NCBI GenBank assembly: GCA_964583765.1
Contig: CAZOWW010000043.1
Span: 1-39,343, forward strand
Source of the DNA: CAZOWW01 sp964583765
Lineage (GTDB): Bacteria > Actinomycetota > Actinomycetes > Actinomycetales > Kineosporiaceae
Length of the DNA: 39,343 bases
Direction of reading: 5' to 3'
A program made the position numbers and the translations under genes. The notes below the pieces were generated by a model, which ran no database searches, was not told where the DNA came from, and was given only the letters and a program-made list of their open reading frames with translations. This document shows, piece after piece, positions 25,379 to 33,509 of the stretch (the stretch's first letter is position 1; each line of letters begins with the position of its first letter).

Positions 25379-25632
25379 CCGTCGTGTGCCTGGCCGCGTC
25401 CTTGCTGGCCGACGCCAGCGGCCAGGACCCCAAATGGTCGTTCGCCGGGCTCGCGTTGACGCAGTTCGTCACGTTGGCCGGCGTGATCGTCACCGCGGTG
25501 ATCTCCCAGCGCGGAAACAACCGGGTCGGCGTCTTGACGTCGGCGTTCATGTCCCACCTCGCAGACCACTCCTACCCAGGGAGAGCCGATGCCCACGCAG
25601 CTACCAAGCCCCAGCGCAACCGTCGTAGTTGA
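25375..25632 (+). CDS. Second small membrane protein of the lysis cassette
   Basis: This 85-aa protein overlaps the holin-like stop by 4 bp. It has a hydrophobic N-terminus (VVCLAASLLADA), a membrane helix at about 22-43 (SFAGLALTQFVTLAGVIVTAVI) and a basic C-terminal tail (KPQRNRRS). It could be a second holin, an antiholin or a pinholin-like regulator. The next gene starts inside it (44-bp overlap), which is unusual in this operon. Confidence 0.65.
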   Translation: MTVVCLAASLLADASGQDPKWSFAGLALTQFVTLAGVIVTAVISQRGNNRVGVLTSAFMSHLADHSYPGRADAHAATKPQRNRRS

Positions 25633-25960
25633 CGGCCAGACCCTGATCGTCGACGCCCCCGTCAACGGGGTCGGCGACACCGTCACGCTGTGGACTGATC
25701 CTGATCTCGCTGAGGAGCACGTCGCCGTGTTCCCGGCGACGATCACCGAGGACACCACCTGGTGGGCCGCCGGCTCCCCGTTCGGGTTGACCGTCTCGCT
25801 CGTCGACGGCACCCAGCTCTGGTCGGGCATGGTGCATCCGCAGCCTGCGGCGCCGGCGGTCATCGCGCCGGTGCCGGGCACGTTGCAGGTGTCGTTGACG
25901 GCGCAGGCCGCGTTGGCTGCTGCGACCGCCCCGGACGCTCCCGGTGGCGGAGGGGAGTGA
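25589..25960 (+). CDS. Phage protein of unknown function, beta-rich
   Basis: This 123-aa protein has a GGGAG site before ATG 25589 and overlaps the membrane gene by 44 bp. It contains strands such as ATVVVDGQTLIVDAP and FGLTVSLVDGTQLWSG and a C-terminal Ala/Pro/Gly tail. It is encoded directly before two tail-fiber-region genes, so a small fiber or baseplate component is plausible. Confidence 0.55.
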   Translation: MPTQLPSPSATVVVDGQTLIVDAPVNGVGDTVTLWTDPDLAEEHVAVFPATITEDTTWWAAGSPFGLTVSLVDGTQLWSGMVHPQPAAPAVIAPVPGTLQVSLTAQAALAAATAPDAPGGGGE

Positions 25961-25961
25961 A

Positions 25962-26330
25962 TTGCAGCCCCGAGACTTGACCATCCTGGCGGGGTCTACG
26001 TGGTCCCGTGGGTGGGCAGTGACCGTCGATGGTGAGGCGTTGCCGGACACGTGGGTGGTCCGGGCTCAGGCCCGGACCGCCCCGGGCGGTGACCTCCTCG
26101 CAGACTGGTCCAGTACCCCGACCGATGAGCAGCTCACCGCGGGGAACACAGGTGGTGTCGTGACCCTCGGCGTGCCCGCCGAGGCTTCGGCCGCGTGGGG
26201 CTGGACGACGGGTTGCTACGACGTGTTCGTCTCGGCGCCGGACGGGTCGGTCCGGTTGAAGATCGCGGCCGGTCGGATCATCGTGGTGCCTGAGGTCACG
26301 GAAGTCGGCACGGATACCGACGATGGTTGA
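25962..26330 (+). CDS. Phage tail-region protein of unknown function
   Basis: I choose TTG 25962, which lies at a good distance behind GGAGGGGAG, over the in-frame GTG 25944 that overlaps the upstream gene further. The product (122 aa) has the pattern RDLTILAGSTWSRGWAVTVDG, TWVVRAQARTAPGG and GCYDVFVSAPDGSVRLKIAAGRIIV. That is a small beta-sandwich form common among phage proteins beside fibers. The stop overlaps the fiber ATG by 8 bp. The role is probably structural. Confidence 0.6.
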   Translation: MQPRDLTILAGSTWSRGWAVTVDGEALPDTWVVRAQARTAPGGDLLADWSSTPTDEQLTAGNTGGVVTLGVPAEASAAWGWTTGCYDVFVSAPDGSVRLKIAAGRIIVVPEVTEVGTDTDDG

Positions 26331-27433
26331 CCTGACCGTCGTCGACACTCCAGACGGCCCGGACGTCGACACCATCACCGCACCTGTCGACGTGGTCGCG
26401 TGCGAGTTGGCCACCGTGCCCGAGTCGGTGGAGGTCTCCACCGCCCTGGTCGAGGTAGTTGGTGTTCAGGCGCTGTCCGGTGAGTTGATCGTTGAGATCA
26501 CGCCGGTCGTGGCTGGTCCTCCTGGTCCTGCGGGTGGTCCGGCTGGCCCGAAGGGTGACACCGGGGCTGCTGGCGCGACCGGGGCTGCTGGCCCGAAGGG
26601 TGACACCGGTGCTGCTGGCGCGACCGGAGCAGCTGGCCCGAAGGGTGACACCGGGGCTGCTGGCGNNNNNNNNNNNNNNNNNNNNNNNNNNNNNNNNNNN
26701 NNNNNNNNNNNNNNNNNNNNNNNNNNNNNNNNNNNNNNNNNNNNNNNNNNNNNNNNNNNNNNNNNGTGACACCGGGGCTGCTGGCCCGAAGGGTGACACC
26801 GGGGCTGCTGGCGCGACCGGTCCGGCTGGCCCGAAGGGTGACACCGGTGCTGCTGGGCCGCAAGGTGACGTCGGTCCGGCTGGCCCGAAGGGTGACACCG
26901 GTGCGCAAGGAATCCAGGGTGTCAAGGGCGACACAGGCGCCAAGGGCGACACCGGGGCTGCTGGTGCTACCGGCGCCACCGGTCCTACAGGCCCAGCAGG
27001 ACCTGTCGTGTCCTCCGGGTCAGTCTCCTCGTACTGGTCGCTCCTCGGAGTCCTTGGGACCAACCAGGGCACCTGGTCCGACACCTTCGACGTCACCTAC
27101 CCGCAGCCCTACCGGTACAACAGCTCCGGCACTGACGGGGACTTCAACACCTACACCGTCGATCTCCCCGCCGGAACCTACACGTGCTACTTCATCTTCA
27201 GCGTCTACTCCGACGGCGGAAAAGTCGACGTCTACATCAATGGGACGAAGAAGGTTTCGGCGTACGACACTTACTGGGCGTCGAAATGGTCGCGCATCAC
27301 TTCGGTGGCGAGCGTCGTAATCTCATCTTCTGGGACACCAGTCGCGGTCAAATTCGCCGTCAACGGGAAGAACGCTTCATCGTCCGGTTACTTCATCAGG
27401 CTCAGCGGAATGTTCTTCCTGAGAACAGCCTGA
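26323..27433 (+). CDS. Collagen-like tail fiber with C-terminal beta domain (interrupted by an assembly gap)
   Basis: An N-terminal domain of about 64 residues (DLTVVDTPDGPDVDTITAP) leads into Gly-X-Y triplets (GPP GPA, then repeated GPK GDT GAA GAT GAA units), broken by 100 Ns. Triplets resume and end in GATGPTGPAGP, then comes a globular domain of about 145 residues (SSYWSLLGVLGTNQG to YFIRLSGMFFLRTA) with alternating strands. The frames on the two sides differ by one base across the gap, so true gap length is unknown. Such trimeric fibers carry receptor-binding tips. Thr is frequent at position Y, where bacterial collagens can be O-glycosylated. Confidence 0.85.
26515..27003 (+). repeat. 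Gly-X-Y collagen triplet tract
   Basis: Codons for GPK, GDT, GAA and GAT recur in near-identical DNA units on both sides of the gap. This repetition is the likely reason assembly failed here. Downstream triplets become more varied (GPQ, GDV, GAQ, GIQ, GVK). Confidence 0.9.
26666..26765. other. Assembly gap (100 N)
   Basis: Exactly 100 Ns join two contigs inside the collagen tract. The number is probably a placeholder, since the open frame is in phase 1 before and phase 2 after the gap. Confidence 0.98.
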
Positions 27434-27446
27434 CCACGCTCAACGA

Positions 27447-27484
27447 GAGGCGGCCCGCACCCGACGTCGGGTGTGGGCCGCCTC
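27447..27484. terminator. Bidirectional terminator between fiber gene and convergent gene
   Basis: Two 19-nt arms (27447-27465 and 27466-27484) are complementary with one wobble pair and essentially no spacer. The stem begins 13 bp after the fiber stop and ends 8 bp before the convergent stop at 27493. Short T-rich TCTTCC follows on the + strand. Confidence 0.8.
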
Positions 27485-27492
27485 TTCCGCGT

Positions 27493-27933
27493 TCATGGGC
27501 GCGACGTGGGCGCGCAGATCGTCAGCGCGGTGGCCGCGTTCAGGTCCGCTGAAGGCTTCGCCGTGGCGTGCCAGGCCCCGCCGCTGAGCGCCCACCCCGG
27601 GGTGACGCCCGACCGAGGGTCGGCAGTCTCGAGGATGTAGAGCCAGGTCGCGCCGTCCGCACATGGGGCTCCGGCCACCTGCCACACCTTTCCCCCGCCG
27701 GTGCACGCCACCTTCGCGCCGGCGTCGAGCGTCGCGCCGTCGACGAAGACGCGGGCGCAGGGCCCGGAGGTGGTGACCGAGTGGTGCCCGAGGGAGCTGA
27801 GGCCGATCCCAGCGACGACGAGCGCGAGCGCCCCGACCCCGACGACCATGCTGGCGCGCGCCCATCGGGCCGCGGACGCCGCCTGGCGCTGGGCGTTCGC
27901 CGCGTGCTGGGCGGGGGTGAGCTGAGTGGCCAT
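27493..27933 (-). CDS. Membrane-anchored exported protein, candidate lysogenic-conversion gene
   Basis: This 146-aa protein has a Gln/Ala-rich cytoplasmic start (QLTPAQHAANAQRQAASAA), a membrane helix at about 28-50 (MVVGVGALALVVAGIGLSSL) and an outside domain of about 95 residues with four cysteines (GPCARVF, VACTGG, APCADG, TICAPT) that could form two disulfides. GAAGGAG precedes the ATG. It is the only minus-strand gene of the prophage and lies next to the attachment site, the usual place for morons expressed in the lysogen. Superinfection exclusion is one possibility, with no direct evidence. Confidence 0.6.
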   Translation of the reverse strand: MATQLTPAQHAANAQRQAASAARWARASMVVGVGALALVVAGIGLSSLGHHSVTTSGPCARVFVDGATLDAGAKVACTGGGKVWQVAGAPCADGATWLYILETADPRSGVTPGWALSGGAWHATAKPSADLNAATALTICAPTSRP

Positions 27934-28263
27934 GACTGCTCCTTCGGATCTTCGCCGGGCTACCTTGACGAGGACGCTGCACTACGAGGTATCGGCCGCA
28001 GGACCACGAACCGCTTAGTCATGTTGACGCATCTCACCCGCATGGCGGACAAGGCATTGACGGCACAGGAACGGCGCTGACGCCTGCTGGTACCGGGTAA
28101 TGCGGAGGTTCGTCCTGCGGGTTTCCATGATTGCTGACGTGGCTCATAATCCGTCGGTCCTGGGTTCGAACCCCAGCCGCCCCACCAGGTCAGAGGCATG
28201 ATCAGCTTTCACGGATCGCTCGCGTGGAGCTACTCGTGGAGCGAACCGAGGTAGAGTCGCTCC
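27934..28263. other. Gene-free junction around the attachment site
   Basis: This 330-bp stretch holds the promoter side of the minus-strand membrane gene, the tRNA-Met fragment and the leader of the integrase gene. I find no tRNA 5' half and no credible reading frame. Arm-type integrase sites may lie here, but I cannot point to convincing repeats. Confidence 0.6.
28141..28187 (+). other. 3' half of a tRNA-Met(CAT) gene: att site
   Basis: Reads from the anticodon loop (CTCATAA) through the variable region, the T arm GGTTCGAACCC inside CTGGG/CCCAG, the acceptor 3' strand GCCGCCCC and the encoded ACCA. The 47 bp upstream hold neither a D arm nor a 5' acceptor strand, so this is not a whole gene. 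tRNA 3' halves left like this mark attR/attL sites of elements that integrate into a tRNA gene. The integrase start is 76 bp to the right. Confidence 0.8.
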
Positions 28264-29862
28264 ATGACGGCCACGTCGAGGGCCCGCAAGCGTGCCCGCG
28301 GGGAGATCGAGACGCTGCCCAGTGGAGCCCTGCGGGTGCGCGTGTACGCGGGCACAGACCCGATCACCGGCAAGCGCCACAATCTCGTGGAGACCGTGCC
28401 GCCCGGCCCGGCGGCGGCGCGAGAGGCCGAGAAGGTCCGCACCAAGCTGCTGAACCAGGTCGACGAGCAGCGCAACCCGCGCACCAGGGCGACCGTGAGC
28501 CAGTTGCTGGACCGGTACCTGGAGGTCCTGGACGTCGAGCTCACGACCCACCAGGCCTACGAGGGGTACATCCGCAACCACATCCAGCCGCTCCTGGGCG
28601 ACCTGGAACTCTCACGGCTGGATGGCGAGATCCTAGACTCGTTCTACGCCACCCTGCGGCGCTGCAGGACCCACTGCCGGGGCCGCAGGAAGGTCGACCA
28701 CCACAGCCCTGACACCCACAAGTGCGACGCACGGTGCGTCCCCCACAAGTGCCGTCCCCTGGCGACCGCGACCTTGCACCAGATCCACGGGATTCTCTCC
28801 GGAGCGTGCAAGCGAGCCGTGCGCTGGCGCTGGATCGCCGTGAACCCCCTGGACCAGGTGGACGCCCCGTCCCCGGGCCGACCCAACCCCCAGCCACCCA
28901 CCTCCGCCCAGGCCGCCCGCATCGCCACCGCAGCCTGGGCGGACCTGGACTGGGGCATGCTCATCTGGCTTGCCATGGTCACCGGCGCCCGCCGTGGCGA
29001 GCTGTGTGGCCTGCGCTGGGATCGCCTGGACCCGGACAAGGGCGTTCTGACAATCCGCTCCGCGATCGCCCAGAGCGCCGGCCGATGCTGGGAGAAGGAC
29101 ACCAAGACCCACCAGCAGCGCCGGATCACCATCGACCAGGGCACGGTGGCCCTGCTCCTTGGATACCGCGATCCCTGCCGAGACCGCTCCAGCCAACTCC
29201 GCGTGAAGCTGCCCGAGGACGCGTTCATGTTCTCCCTCGCCCCCGACTGCTCCACCTGGCTCAAGCCCGATTCGGTATCCCAGCGGTACAAGAAGATGTG
29301 CCGCCGGCTCGGCCTGAACATGCACATCCACCAGCTGCGCCACTACTCCGCCACCGAACTCATCGCCGCCGGCGTAGACGTGCGCACGGTGGCCGGACGG
29401 TTGGGCCATAGCGGCGGCGGAACCACGACGTTGCGCGTCTACAGCGCCTGGGTCAGCGAAGCCGACCAGCGGGCCGCCGGCTCCCTGGCGAGCCATATGC
29501 CGGAACTGCCGGCGGGGCTCGGCCAGCCCGCCGACTCCCGCGCCATCCCCGTCACGCCCGAGGCCGTCGAGGACGCCGCGCCATACCTGCGAATCGCCGC
29601 CGACCTACGCGGCGCCATCACGAGCGGCATACTCCACCCCGGCGACCCCCTGCCAAACCTCAAGGAACTCGCCCTCCGCTACGACGTCGCCGTCAGCACC
29701 GCCCAACGCGCGATCGCCGCCTTGGCCGATACCAAGTTGGTCGTCGTGCGGACAGGGCACAGGACGGTTGTCGCTCTCCGAGCGTCCGCAGGCGAAGACG
29801 CCTCAGCCATCGATTATCCGGCCGCCCACAGTCCTGCACGGGCAACGCGGTTCACGGAGTGA
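28264..29862 (+). CDS. int: Tyrosine integrase fused to a C-terminal GntR-type winged helix
   Basis: This 532-aa protein has an N-terminal arm-binding region and a core-binding domain interrupted by a Cys/His cluster (CRTHC near 134-138 to HKCRPL near 161-165), common in actinobacterial element integrases. The catalytic domain is intact: Arg243 in TGARRGE, His356 and Arg359 in HQLRH, His382 in LGHS and nucleophile Tyr393 in RVYSAW. Normal integrases of this type end soon after. Here about 110 more residues contain a GntR-like winged helix (443-503: LRIAADLRGAITSGIL, PNLKELALRYDVAVSTAQRAI). It recombines the att site at a tRNA 3' end. Its last 49 bp overlap the convergent NACHT gene. Confidence 0.92.
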   Translation: MTATSRARKRARGEIETLPSGALRVRVYAGTDPITGKRHNLVETVPPGPAAAREAEKVRTKLLNQVDEQRNPRTRATVSQLLDRYLEVLDVELTTHQAYEGYIRNHIQPLLGDLELSRLDGEILDSFYATLRRCRTHCRGRRKVDHHSPDTHKCDARCVPHKCRPLATATLHQIHGILSGACKRAVRWRWIAVNPLDQVDAPSPGRPNPQPPTSAQAARIATAAWADLDWGMLIWLAMVTGARRGELCGLRWDRLDPDKGVLTIRSAIAQSAGRCWEKDTKTHQQRRITIDQGTVALLLGYRDPCRDRSSQLRVKLPEDAFMFSLAPDCSTWLKPDSVSQRYKKMCRRLGLNMHIHQLRHYSATELIAAGVDVRTVAGRLGHSGGGTTTLRVYSAWVSEADQRAAGSLASHMPELPAGLGQPADSRAIPVTPEAVEDAAPYLRIAADLRGAITSGILHPGDPLPNLKELALRYDVAVSTAQRAIAALADTKLVVVRTGHRTVVALRASAGEDASAIDYPAAHSPARATRFTE

Positions 29863-32800
29863 ATTCGCCGTTGCGCGGCCGATGACACCACTACATCTGC
29901 AATTCCGATGATGACCCCTGGATAGTCGTCACAGTTTCTCAACACCATACGGGCAATTTCTAGAGGCATTCCGGAGTGTTGATAGTAGGGGAATCCAATA
30001 ATGGACGTCGGCGCGCTCGTGCGCTGTAGATGCAGCCGTCTTGATTCACCGATATACTTCTTCCAAGTCTCATCGTCGGCATTCCTTGGAATTTCCTCAT
30101 GGAGAACCTGAGCGAGCTTCTCACCTACCCCCCGAGATACCCTCCAGTTCTCCGAATGCAGCGACTCCAGCAGCTTGACCCGTCCCTCACGAGTCACCCG
30201 GTCCAAGAGACATAGCGCCAGTGAAGGACCGAGGTCCGGGAGAATTGACTTCAGGTTTCGTAAAGAGATCGACGAACTCTCACGGTGTATCCGGCGGTCC
30301 CATCCGATCACGTCGCATAGCGTCCCTAGCTCATCCACGTCAAGCCCCTCAAGGAGACCCGAAAGCTGGGCCACATTCTCTTGTAGACACTTGAATGAAG
30401 CATGCAATATGAGACCAGCCGCCACCCCCCGGATCGCGGCCGAGTCAGTTCGATCAATGCTATCGAGACAATGGGACCACCACCGAGGTGCAGACCGCCG
30501 TTGCACCATCTCCGTCACTCGTCCAGCAGTCACCTGAGCACTCATACCGGGCAGAGGCGACAGTGACCAGGGCTCACGTGATAGCAAGAAGGCCATTCTC
30601 CAGGCGAGCCAGGAACTCTCGTAACGCCGCGGCAACAACGACAAGAGTCGGCTCGTCCGCTCCCCGAACCCCACCCTATCTTCTGCAAACAAGGAAGAAC
30701 GCACATACTCCGAGAATTCCCGCACATCATCCAGCAAGAGAGAAGGTCCAGTCCCTCCACCCTCTCCACCCATCAACAGCCCGTGGTGCCCATGAAATGC
30801 CGCGATTTCAAGCGCCGGCAAGGAGACACCCTGGACTAGTTCCCAGAATTCCCCAAGGCCCGGTCCCATTACAATCCTTCCATCAGCGACGCGATCCATC
30901 ACCTTCCACTGCTGCTGTTCGGTTTCTACAGCATATGGATTGCGTCCAGAGACCAGAATCTCCCAACAACTTGATGAGATACCGGCGAAGTGACGTGACT
31001 CCTCGGCACCGAGCTGCCCAAGCACGCCAAGATATCCCCCCACTTGCAACCATCGCCGCATCTCAGGAGACTGGTCGCCAGACTCACTTGGCTGGGCGGA
31101 TCGCCAGATATCCAAGGCGCTCTGCGGACCGAATGACCCTCGCAAAAGAATGGCCGCCTCGGCACAGACGGCGTTGGGAAGTTGGGCCATCATGCGGCCA
31201 AGCAGGAATTCCATAACCTGGCTCCCACCCCCACCATCGGGCAATGCCAACATGGTGGAGCTACCAAATGGAGCACTAGAGAATGCAAGTCTCGCGGTCA
31301 GCTTACCCAGGGTCTTCGCGAGAAGGCGGGACAACACTCGCGGATCTTGATCAAATACGCGATCCATGATCAGAGCCGTCGAGAGAACGCGAGGATACGC
31401 GGTGAGAGAAAGGTCATCCTGCTCAAGGAGATCAATTATCTGATCCGCCAAACCAGAAAGCTCGCCCATGCTGTAGCAGCCGGCATAGAATCGGGTCACA
31501 TTCAGCCAGAATGAATTTGGAGAGATAGTTTGGAATATCTCCGGTTTCGTGCCTCTGCCTGGATTTCCCGGGGGGCTGTATGGCGAAGTGTCATACAGGT
31601 GTCGCGCAGCGAAGAATTCCCTAAGGGGTTGGACTTCAAACTCGAATGTTCCTTCGACCCTACTGACGAGAGCCAGGATTCTCTGCACAGTGCCATGAAA
31701 GAGCTTGTCGAGAAGTGTTGGATCAAACCCCCGACTGGTCAAGTACTTCACTATCATGGCCTTCAGATCTTGCTCTGTCACTCGCCCATTGGAACGCCGG
31801 CTCTCTGACGCCGCATGAATCCGCCAAGCCAGATAGCCGTGAATCGACAGCAGAAGTCCTCGAAACTCACGTACGGTCTCGTCTTTATCCGCCTCACGGT
31901 TAAAGAAAATCTCGATGTAACTATCATATAGATTAGTTCGCTGATCGGGAAGGCTTTGTCCGCGAGTGTGCACCAACGAAAGTAGGATAGTAAGCTGCAT
32001 AGCATTCTTCGATAATTCCCGAATGTGTGCACTTGGCAGCTTGAGCTTCAGGATCCTCCTAATCTCCGCGATTTCCCTCCCACGAATCGAATTGACAGCG
32101 CACCATTTGTCGATATATTCATAGATCAGCTCGTCGCCAATGTCCCCCAAGGAGGCGTAGATCCATGAATTCTTGACGAATCGCGGAGTGGCAGCAGTCG
32201 CAGCCGGCCTACTCGTTACTACAATCTGCAGAGATGCCGCTATTGCCTCCAACCTCTTCGCTCCCGCTGTGACCGCGTCAATGACCGCTTGCCGGTCAGC
32301 AATATTGGCCACTTCATCAAGTCCATCGAGAGCAATCAGGCAAGGTACCTTGGATAGATACACATGGAGATCACTTGTATCGAATTTCGCTCCACCCGCA
32401 CCGTAACTAACCTGAGCGGCGAGGAAAGACTCGAGGGTCACAGACATATCTCGTGGCAGTGAAGCGCCTTCCGCAAACGGATTCTCCCGTCGGAGCCATG
32501 ACGCAAGATCGCGGAGATCCACTTTCATTGGCACCCGAACGGGCCCAGCCGAATGCGACCCCGGAAGACGGTTCAGTTCTTCTTGCTTTCCGAGGATCTT
32601 CATTCGGTGTACCTGGCACACATATTGAGTTAGTGTAGATTTCCCCTGTCCAGGCGCCCCTTCAATCACAACCCTGGCGAGTGCCTGCTGCCCGGCAGCG
32701 TCGAGGAGAAGCCGGGCACCTCCTATTGGGTGCGGGATAGGGAAGCTGAATCCAGCTGACTCATCGGCCTCAGTTGCTATTCGCTGAATGGCAGCCGCGA

Positions 32801-33509
32801 GGGCTCCGTATCTCCACACGGCAGCGTGCCCTTCGCTCTTCTCCGAAATATCCCTTGCGCCAGAGTGCGCCACCAAAGGAACGTCAATGAATAGCGCTAG
32901 AAGATCGCTCGCTCTAAGATTTGCCTGCTTGAACTTGACATGCTCATCCTGCTCATACTGATCCGCTACGTAACTCGTAATTGCGGTCGCCCTTCGCTTG
33001 TCCCCCTCAGAGAAAGCTCCCTCAATTAGGGTACGAAATACGTCCTGACCGGTAAGTAACTCAGAGAAAGTCCAGCGGAGTTCATAAGAGTGGTTCACCC
33101 GGGCGTCAAGATCTGATCGCCACCAAACGGTGGCCGGAATTGGAAGATTCTCGTCTAGCCATCGTTGCGCTCTATCCATCGAACCGTTACCAAAGGAGCC
33201 CGTTCCTTGCAGATTGGTCATAATCACATATGACCCCGCACCAAGGGACGCGAGACGTTCGATCTTCTGGAGCTCGCCTTTCACCGCACTGATAACAAGG
33301 CCAGCAGGGTCATCATCCGATCGAATTTCGCGGCGAAATTTGACCTGGAATATCTTGGATGCTCCTGATGACTCGACAGAGACTGCATCTCTCCCCCCGT
33401 CCGCCTGCCCGATCGGGTAGCATTGAATGTCGGGGAACTCTTGCGGCAAGAGCGCTTGGCAGAATTCCTGAAAGCGATCTGGCGAAAACCGCTCGTACAA
33501 GTACTGCAC
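29814..33509 (-). CDS. NACHT NTPase with N-terminal nuclease-like domain, probable anti-phage defence
   Basis: This 1231-aa STAND protein starts at GTG 33509, preceded by AAGGAGGG at 5 bp. Residues 1-160 resemble an Mrr/REase fold: GQADGGRDAV (Asp41) and KIFQVKF (Gln55, Lys57) form a D-(x)n-QxK active site. The NACHT module has Walker A EGAPGQGKST (283-292) and Walker B LIALDGLDEV (391-400). Residues about 560-1231 are helical and may be the sensor. Bacterial NACHT proteins with nuclease effectors protect against phage by activating on a phage signal. GC content and codon use (many ATA, TTT, AGA-type codons) differ sharply from neighbours, implying recent transfer as cargo. Confidence 0.85.
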   Translation of the reverse strand: MQYLYERFSPDRFQEFCQALLPQEFPDIQCYPIGQADGGRDAVSVESSGASKIFQVKFRREIRSDDDPAGLVISAVKGELQKIERLASLGAGSYVIMTNLQGTGSFGNGSMDRAQRWLDENLPIPATVWWRSDLDARVNHSYELRWTFSELLTGQDVFRTLIEGAFSEGDKRRATAITSYVADQYEQDEHVKFKQANLRASDLLALFIDVPLVAHSGARDISEKSEGHAAVWRYGALAAAIQRIATEADESAGFSFPIPHPIGGARLLLDAAGQQALARVVIEGAPGQGKSTLTQYVCQVHRMKILGKQEELNRLPGSHSAGPVRVPMKVDLRDLASWLRRENPFAEGASLPRDMSVTLESFLAAQVSYGAGGAKFDTSDLHVYLSKVPCLIALDGLDEVANIADRQAVIDAVTAGAKRLEAIAASLQIVVTSRPAATAATPRFVKNSWIYASLGDIGDELIYEYIDKWCAVNSIRGREIAEIRRILKLKLPSAHIRELSKNAMQLTILLSLVHTRGQSLPDQRTNLYDSYIEIFFNREADKDETVREFRGLLLSIHGYLAWRIHAASESRRSNGRVTEQDLKAMIVKYLTSRGFDPTLLDKLFHGTVQRILALVSRVEGTFEFEVQPLREFFAARHLYDTSPYSPPGNPGRGTKPEIFQTISPNSFWLNVTRFYAGCYSMGELSGLADQIIDLLEQDDLSLTAYPRVLSTALIMDRVFDQDPRVLSRLLAKTLGKLTARLAFSSAPFGSSTMLALPDGGGGSQVMEFLLGRMMAQLPNAVCAEAAILLRGSFGPQSALDIWRSAQPSESGDQSPEMRRWLQVGGYLGVLGQLGAEESRHFAGISSSCWEILVSGRNPYAVETEQQQWKVMDRVADGRIVMGPGLGEFWELVQGVSLPALEIAAFHGHHGLLMGGEGGGTGPSLLLDDVREFSEYVRSSLFAEDRVGFGERTSRLLSLLPRRYESSWLAWRMAFLLSREPWSLSPLPGMSAQVTAGRVTEMVQRRSAPRWWSHCLDSIDRTDSAAIRGVAAGLILHASFKCLQENVAQLSGLLEGLDVDELGTLCDVIGWDRRIHRESSSISLRNLKSILPDLGPSLALCLLDRVTREGRVKLLESLHSENWRVSRGVGEKLAQVLHEEIPRNADDETWKKYIGESRRLHLQRTSAPTSIIGFPYYQHSGMPLEIARMVLRNCDDYPGVIIGIADVVVSSAAQRRIHSVNRVARAGLWAAG

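Noticed and set aside
28141..28187. Complete tRNA-Met gene
   Set aside because: No D arm or 5' acceptor strand upstream, and the 5' side of the anticodon stem does not pair properly; only the 3' half is present.
29814..29862. Frameshift or mis-assembly suspected from the integrase-NACHT overlap
   Set aside because: Both genes end in ordinary stop codons in a convergent 49-bp overlap, and both C-termini read plausibly, so no error needs to be assumed.
30488..31216. Plus-strand frame of 242 codons inside the NACHT gene
   Set aside because: Composition is Arg/Pro/His-rich without domain, and the opposite strand carries a continuous 1231-residue NACHT protein.
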